NCBI GenBank assembly: GCA_003561825.1 | Contig: PWVO01000004.1 | Span: 1 to 7,499 of the forward strand | DNA from: Candidatus Woesearchaeota archaeon | Lineage (GTDB): Archaea > Nanobdellota > Nanobdellia > Woesearchaeales > CG1-02-33-12 | DNA length: 7,499 nt | Direction of reading: 5' to 3' | Shown: one piece after another, positions 4,905-7,499 of the stretch | How positions within the stretch are numbered: the stretch's first letter is position 1 | Layout: each line of letters opens with the position of its first letter | The notes under the pieces: generated by a model | What the model was told of the DNA's origin: nothing | What the model saw: the letters and a program-made list of their open reading frames with translations, nothing else | The model's database searches: none | Translations under genes and position numbers: made by a program

Positions 4905-5156
4905 ATGGAAGTTACAACCCTCAGCACAAAAGGCCAGATAGTTATCCCGGAAAAGCTAAGAAGAAGCTATAAAGCAGGATCCTCTTTTGTTGTCTCCAAG
5001 ATAGATGAGATGATAGTCCTAAAGCCTATTAAGGGCCTTACTGATAAAGAAAAGCAGGAGCTAAAGGAACTAAAAGCTTTATGGGACGAGATAGACAGCG
5101 GAAAAGCACCAAGCTACAGTGAGAAAGAGTTTTTCAAAGCAATGAAAAAATGGTAG
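4905..5156 (+). CDS. AbrB/SpoVT-type antitoxin
   Basis: This 83-residue antitoxin would be DNA-binding and neutralise the toxin encoded next to it. Residues 3-43 form a SpoVT/AbrB swapped-hairpin domain: VTTLSTKGQIVIPEKLRRSY (3-22) carries the signature S-x-KGQ-hydrophobic-x-IP-x-x-(I/L)R, followed by a beta-rich SSFVVSKIDEMIVLKPI. A charged helix (45-66) and an aromatic-bearing tail (about 67-83, ending in W83) would be the toxin-binding part. The first ATG is chosen: the TATA box is 26 nt upstream and no other in-frame Met precedes the domain. The stop overlaps the toxin start by 7 nt, so translation is coupled and the antitoxin is made first, the classic type II order. Confidence 0.88.
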   Translation: MEVTTLSTKGQIVIPEKLRRSYKAGSSFVVSKIDEMIVLKPIKGLTDKEKQELKELKALWDEIDSGKAPSYSEKEFFKAMKKW

Positions 5157-5404
5157 TTATAGTTCCTTCTACAAAATTCAAAAAATCAGTGAGGCATTTA
5201 GATGCAATAAGCCGCGAAAGGCTCGAAAAAGCAATTCATAGGATATTAAGTCAGCCAGACATAGGAAAGCCATTAAGATACACAAGAGGGGAGCGCTCTT
5301 TGAGACTAAGCCCTTTCAGGATAGTATATTCTTTCAGAAAAGACACGCAGACTCTTTACCTTCTGAAATTTGAGCACAGGGACTCTGTTTATGCAAGCAA
5401 GTAG
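5150..5404 (+). CDS. RelE/ParE-family toxin
   Basis: This 84-residue basic protein is likely a ribosome-dependent mRNA endonuclease of the RelE superfamily. An N-terminal strand (VVIVPS) is followed by FKKSVRHLD and a helix (about 19-34), then P-x-x-GKPLRYTRGERSLRLSPFRIVYSF (36-62), in which the SLRLSPFRIVY core matches the family's basic RLRVGxYRxxY sheet, and finally LKFEHRDSVYAS, the typical last strand LxFxHRxxxY. The basic residues R49, R52, R57, H76 and R77 are candidates for the RNA-cleaving surface, but the exact catalytic set is not certain. The ATG overlaps the antitoxin stop by 7 nt and no ribosome-binding site is evident, so it relies on coupling. It appears full length and intact. 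ParE-like gyrase poisoning is the alternative reading, as the subfamilies cannot be separated safely by eye. Confidence 0.85.
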   Translation: MVVIVPSTKFKKSVRHLDAISRERLEKAIHRILSQPDIGKPLRYTRGERSLRLSPFRIVYSFRKDTQTLYLLKFEHRDSVYASK

Positions 5405-5468
5405 AAAGACCTGGGCCTTTATCAGAGATTCTAGTTATTAGATGTGTTTATTCAAAATAATTTTTCAA

Positions 5469-5480
5469 TGACAGCAAATA
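5469..5480 (+). repeat. Direct repeat TGACAGCAAATA, copy 1
   Basis: A 12-bp exact match to 5621-5632, 152 bp away in the same orientation. Both copies lie within about 20 bp of a TTTATACT element, but on opposite sides of it. Confidence 0.45.
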
Positions 5481-5620
5481 ATTTATACTGAAATTAATTT
5501 GAATGAAACTTGGTTTAAATGGATTTTTTTGAGCAATTTAAAAAAGACATTGAAAAAAGAATAAATAAGCAATCATCTCTGAGGGCAGGCTAAATTTTTA
5601 ATTTACTTTATACTTGAGTT

Positions 5621-5632
5621 TGACAGCAAATA
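5621..5632 (+). repeat. Direct repeat TGACAGCAAATA, copy 2
   Basis: Second copy, lying 45 nt upstream of the metalloprotease start codon and just downstream of TTTATACT (5607-5614). Confidence 0.45.
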
Positions 5633-5676
5633 CCATACATAAAAAATAAATTTCATAATAGAGATAAGGGACAAAT

Positions 5677-6555
5677 ATGGAAAGCCTTTATTTAAAAAAT
5701 ACAGCAGAGAATCAGTCAGGGGCTAATATGAGTTACAAAGAGAAGCTTACATCAGAGAACATTGAAAATTTCCTTAAGCAAAGCAAAAACATCCCTGTTC
5801 TTGAGGAATTAATACTTGAAAAAGCAGAAAATCTCAGGACAATTGCATGCCTGAATCCAAAACAAACCCTAAAAAAAGCCAGCCTTCTTTCTCAAGAAAA
5901 GCTTAATCAAGAGCTTTTGCGCATAAAAAAATCAGTTGACTCTTTTCTTGATTTACAGGAGAATGAAATTCCTGAAACACCAAGCATCAGGTACTGGTGC
6001 TTTATTGACAACTTTAGGTTTAGGAAGAATTTTCATTATGCAGGTTATTGCTTGCCAGATAAAATCTTGTTGATGCCAAAGAGGAAAGAGATTATTTTTC
6101 CAGGAATAGCCCATGAGTACTGCCACCATGCCCAGTACAGCGTTATTCCTGACTTGCTTAAATCAAAAATAGGAGAATACAAAGAAGAGGCCTATATCCT
6201 GTTTGAATTCCCTGATTATGAAGGAAAATACAGAACCTTTACTGAAGGCCATGCAAGAGGAGCAGAGAGGCACATTTCATCAGCTTATGCTGAGCAGAAT
6301 GGAAATTTATTCACCTGTGCAATAAAATCCCTTGACATAGAAGAGCTGAGAGACTGCTACAGCTGGCTCTGCAGAGCCTTTAGAAAAAAGCCAAACTCTC
6401 AAGTCAGAAAAATAAACACAGGATACCCATATTTTGCATCAAGGTTTGAGAAGCCAGTCCCGCATGCAATAGGAAATGCCTTTTTCAGCATCATGGAAAG
6501 AGAACATGGCCCAAAAATATACGCAGAGGCAATAAGGCAGTTCAATGGCCATTGA
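5677..6555 (+). CDS. Putative cytosolic zinc metalloprotease (HEYCH motif), family not recognised
   Basis: The 292-residue protein carries IAHEYCHHAQ, an HEXXH zinc-protease motif (H146, E147, H150), and 40 residues later FTEGHARGAERH, where E190 followed by Gly fits the third ligand of gluzincin-type peptidases (HEXXH...E). Known families with this arrangement have EGxA-like segments, and EGHARG is consistent. The N-terminal third (about 20-95) is charged and helical; the middle (103-140) is strand-rich with several aromatics and leads into the motif; the C-terminal part has GYPYFASRFEKP and HAIGNAFFSIMEREHGP, like the helices that close such domains. There is no signal peptide or membrane segment, so it is probably cytosolic. 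The start may be ATG 5677 (GGGA 6 nt upstream, weak) or ATG 5728 (residue 18). No promoter is clear; A/T boxes lie at 5607-5614 and about 5645-5653. It converges on the debranching gene with a palindromic 14-nt overlap. Substrate unknown. Confidence 0.75.
   Translation: MESLYLKNTAENQSGANMSYKEKLTSENIENFLKQSKNIPVLEELILEKAENLRTIACLNPKQTLKKASLLSQEKLNQELLRIKKSVDSFLDLQENEIPETPSIRYWCFIDNFRFRKNFHYAGYCLPDKILLMPKRKEIIFPGIAHEYCHHAQYSVIPDLLKSKIGEYKEEAYILFEFPDYEGKYRTFTEGHARGAERHISSAYAEQNGNLFTCAIKSLDIEELRDCYSWLCRAFRKKPNSQVRKINTGYPYFASRFEKPVPHAIGNAFFSIMEREHGPKIYAEAIRQFNGH
6542..6555. repeat. 14-bp palindrome shared by the 3' ends of two convergent genes
   Basis: TCAATGGCCATTGA is its own reverse complement and is exactly the overlap of the two opposing coding regions. 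Both proteins therefore end in Asn-Gly-His-stop, read from opposite strands. Confidence 0.9.
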
Positions 6556-7499
6556 GCTTTTTTCTCTGCCTGAATATCTCCATAACCATCTCAATGTAAA
6601 AAGCAGCAGACCAGGCCTGGGCAAGGCAGCCCTGTGCCCTCAAATCTTTCGAGCCTGAAAGCTCAGCATGATGGCCAATAATCCCTTTGGACAAGATCTC
6701 TTCTGTGCTTGCATTCACAATGCCGTCAATAAACTTCCTGTATTTTTTCTCATTGTTCCTGAAAAGGCACAATGCCGCAAGATTGTTTATCCAGAACCAT
6801 GAATCCCCGTTGTGGTAGCTTGTGTTTACCTCGCCTGTGTGTTCCTCTGAAAAAAGGCTGCTGCCCTTGTCAACAGTTGCAAGCCCGCCCCAGGTGTTCC
6901 AAAGCTTTTCAAGCGCAGTGTCAAAGCACAGAGACCATTCCTCTTTGCTGAGAACATAGGGAGCCATGTAGTATGCAATAAAAATATTTGGCCTCAAAGT
7001 CTCATCCCCAACACCGTCGCAAAGCACATTGTTCCTGAAAAAATCCCTCTTAAACTCCTGCACAAGCCTGTCATGCCTTCTCTCACCCAGGAGCCTGCAC
7101 ATGTTGATAAGCATTGCCTGAATCTCAACCCTGAATCCCTCTCTGTCCAAGCTGTCCATCCATGTTTCCATTTTTCTTGTCTCAATCCAGCCCGGGCTTC
7201 TGCCCACAACTTTTTTCATGAAATCATCTGCTTTTTTCTTTACAATATATGAATCTGTGTCACAGTCTTCAATAAAAGAGCAGTGCTCAACAAAATCATA
7301 GGCTCTCTGCGCAGACCACCCTGGGGCATCTGTACTCATCAGTTCCTTAAACCCAGGCTTGATAGGCACTTCACCTTCAGAAGAAACACTTTCAAGGTGT
7401 CTCAGCAGCACATTCTTCGCTGTAGAAAGTCTTTTTGAGCTAAATGATCCCTTAAGGCTGATTGCCTCATCCCTTGTCCAGAACTGGAAAAACCATGGC
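6542..7499 (-). CDS. Glycogen-debranching-type amylo-alpha-1,6-glucosidase, C-terminal fragment (cut by window edge)
   Basis: The reading frame is open from the right edge to its TGA at 6542-6544, giving 318 visible residues; the GTG at 7411 is internal, not the start. The fragment matches the (alpha/alpha)6-barrel debranching domain (GDE C-terminal, GH133-like), which hydrolyses alpha-1,6 branch glucose in glycogen-like polymer. In visible-residue numbering: PWFFQFWTRDEAISLKG (1-17) corresponds to the family's PWF...WxRDxxISLxG; GEVP then STDAPGW (55-61) to the SxDAxxW substrate segment; TWMD (112-115) and VEIQA (124-128) to the conserved WMD...VEIxAL; YHNGDSWFWIN (228-238) to YHxGxxWxWL; HHAELSG (276-282) bears a candidate general-base glutamate (E279); GCLAQAWSAAFY (290-301) to GCxxQAWSxAE. 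The N terminus and promoter are outside the window. Cytosolic storage-polymer use is inferred. Another GH15/GH63-like barrel is a less likely alternative. Confidence 0.85.
   Translation of the reverse strand, partial: PWFFQFWTRDEAISLKGSFSSKRLSTAKNVLLRHLESVSSEGEVPIKPGFKELMSTDAPGWSAQRAYDFVEHCSFIEDCDTDSYIVKKKADDFMKKVVGRSPGWIETRKMETWMDSLDREGFRVEIQAMLINMCRLLGERRHDRLVQEFKRDFFRNNVLCDGVGDETLRPNIFIAYYMAPYVLSKEEWSLCFDTALEKLWNTWGGLATVDKGSSLFSEEHTGEVNTSYHNGDSWFWINNLAALCLFRNNEKKYRKFIDGIVNASTEEILSKGIIGHHAELSGSKDLRAQGCLAQAWSAAFYIEMVMEIFRQRKKLNGH

Larger units (their letters stand above)
5405..5676. other. AT-rich intergenic spacer with a 12-bp direct repeat and no secure gene
   Basis: This 272-nt spacer separates the toxin from the metalloprotease gene. 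It holds two copies of TGACAGCAAATA (5469-5480 and 5621-5632) and two copies of TTTATACT (5482-5489 and 5607-5614); the latter look like weak TATA boxes. A 24-codon ORF (5519-5593, MDFFEQFKK...) follows the first TTTATACT by about 33 nt but has no ribosome-binding site and no recognised similarity. No convincing terminator hairpin, tRNA or insertion-sequence end is seen. Confidence 0.5.

Noticed and set aside
5405..5425. Possible terminator hairpin AAAGACCTGGGCCTTT after the toxin.
   Set aside because: Only a weak, mismatched stem forms and no T-run follows.
6542..7411. Debranching enzyme ORF read as a complete 289-residue gene starting at 7411.
   Set aside because: The codon at 7411 is an internal GTG; the frame stays open to the window edge and encodes the conserved PWFFQFWTRDE segment upstream.

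Overview
The window looks archaeal, and most like a DPANN lineage (a Woesearchaeota/Pacearchaeota-type genome is my best guess; no rRNA is present to confirm it). The evidence is archaeal-type TATA boxes about 26-30 nt upstream of start codons with no ribosome-binding site, Shine-Dalgarno sites of the GAGGTG/GGGGTG form elsewhere, T-tract terminators, an archaeal class I fructose-bisphosphate aldolase, and an endonuclease Q ending in a PCNA-binding (PIP-box-like) tail. The DNA is AT-rich and tightly packed.

Layout: (1) 1-268, minus: the first 89 residues of phosphoenolpyruvate synthase, cut by the window edge. It shares a divergent promoter region with (2) 435-791, plus: a small four-helix membrane protein of unknown role. 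(3) 895-2276, plus: a two-gene operon of an iron-sulfur flavoprotein and fructose-bisphosphate aldolase. (4) 2267-2902, minus: protein-L-isoaspartate methyltransferase, overlapping the aldolase tail to tail. (5) 3134-3256, plus: a 40-residue protein that is 60% lysine, built of KKKxx repeats, with its own promoter, ribosome-binding site and hairpin terminator. (6) 3513-4793, minus: endonuclease Q. (7) 4905-5404, plus: an AbrB-type antitoxin/RelE-type toxin pair with a 17-bp perfect palindrome at its promoter. (8) 5405-5676: a noncoding AT-rich spacer with a 12-bp direct repeat. (9) 5677-6555, plus: a putative zinc metalloprotease (HEYCH) of a family I do not recognise. (10) 6542-7499, minus: the C-terminal part of a glycogen-debranching-type amylo-alpha-1,6-glucosidase, cut by the right edge.

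Metabolically, PEP synthase and the aldolase are two gluconeogenic/glycolytic steps, and the debranching enzyme handles glycogen-like polymer, so the window touches a sugar-storage economy, although the three genes are not in one operon. The isoaspartate methyltransferase (protein repair) and endonuclease Q (repair of deaminated DNA) are both damage-repair functions. The least conventional parts are the lysine-repeat mini-protein with paired CTCG-N-CGAG palindromes in its upstream region, the unassigned metalloprotease, and the palindrome through which two convergent genes share their last codons. I see no CRISPR array, tRNA, rRNA or insertion sequence.
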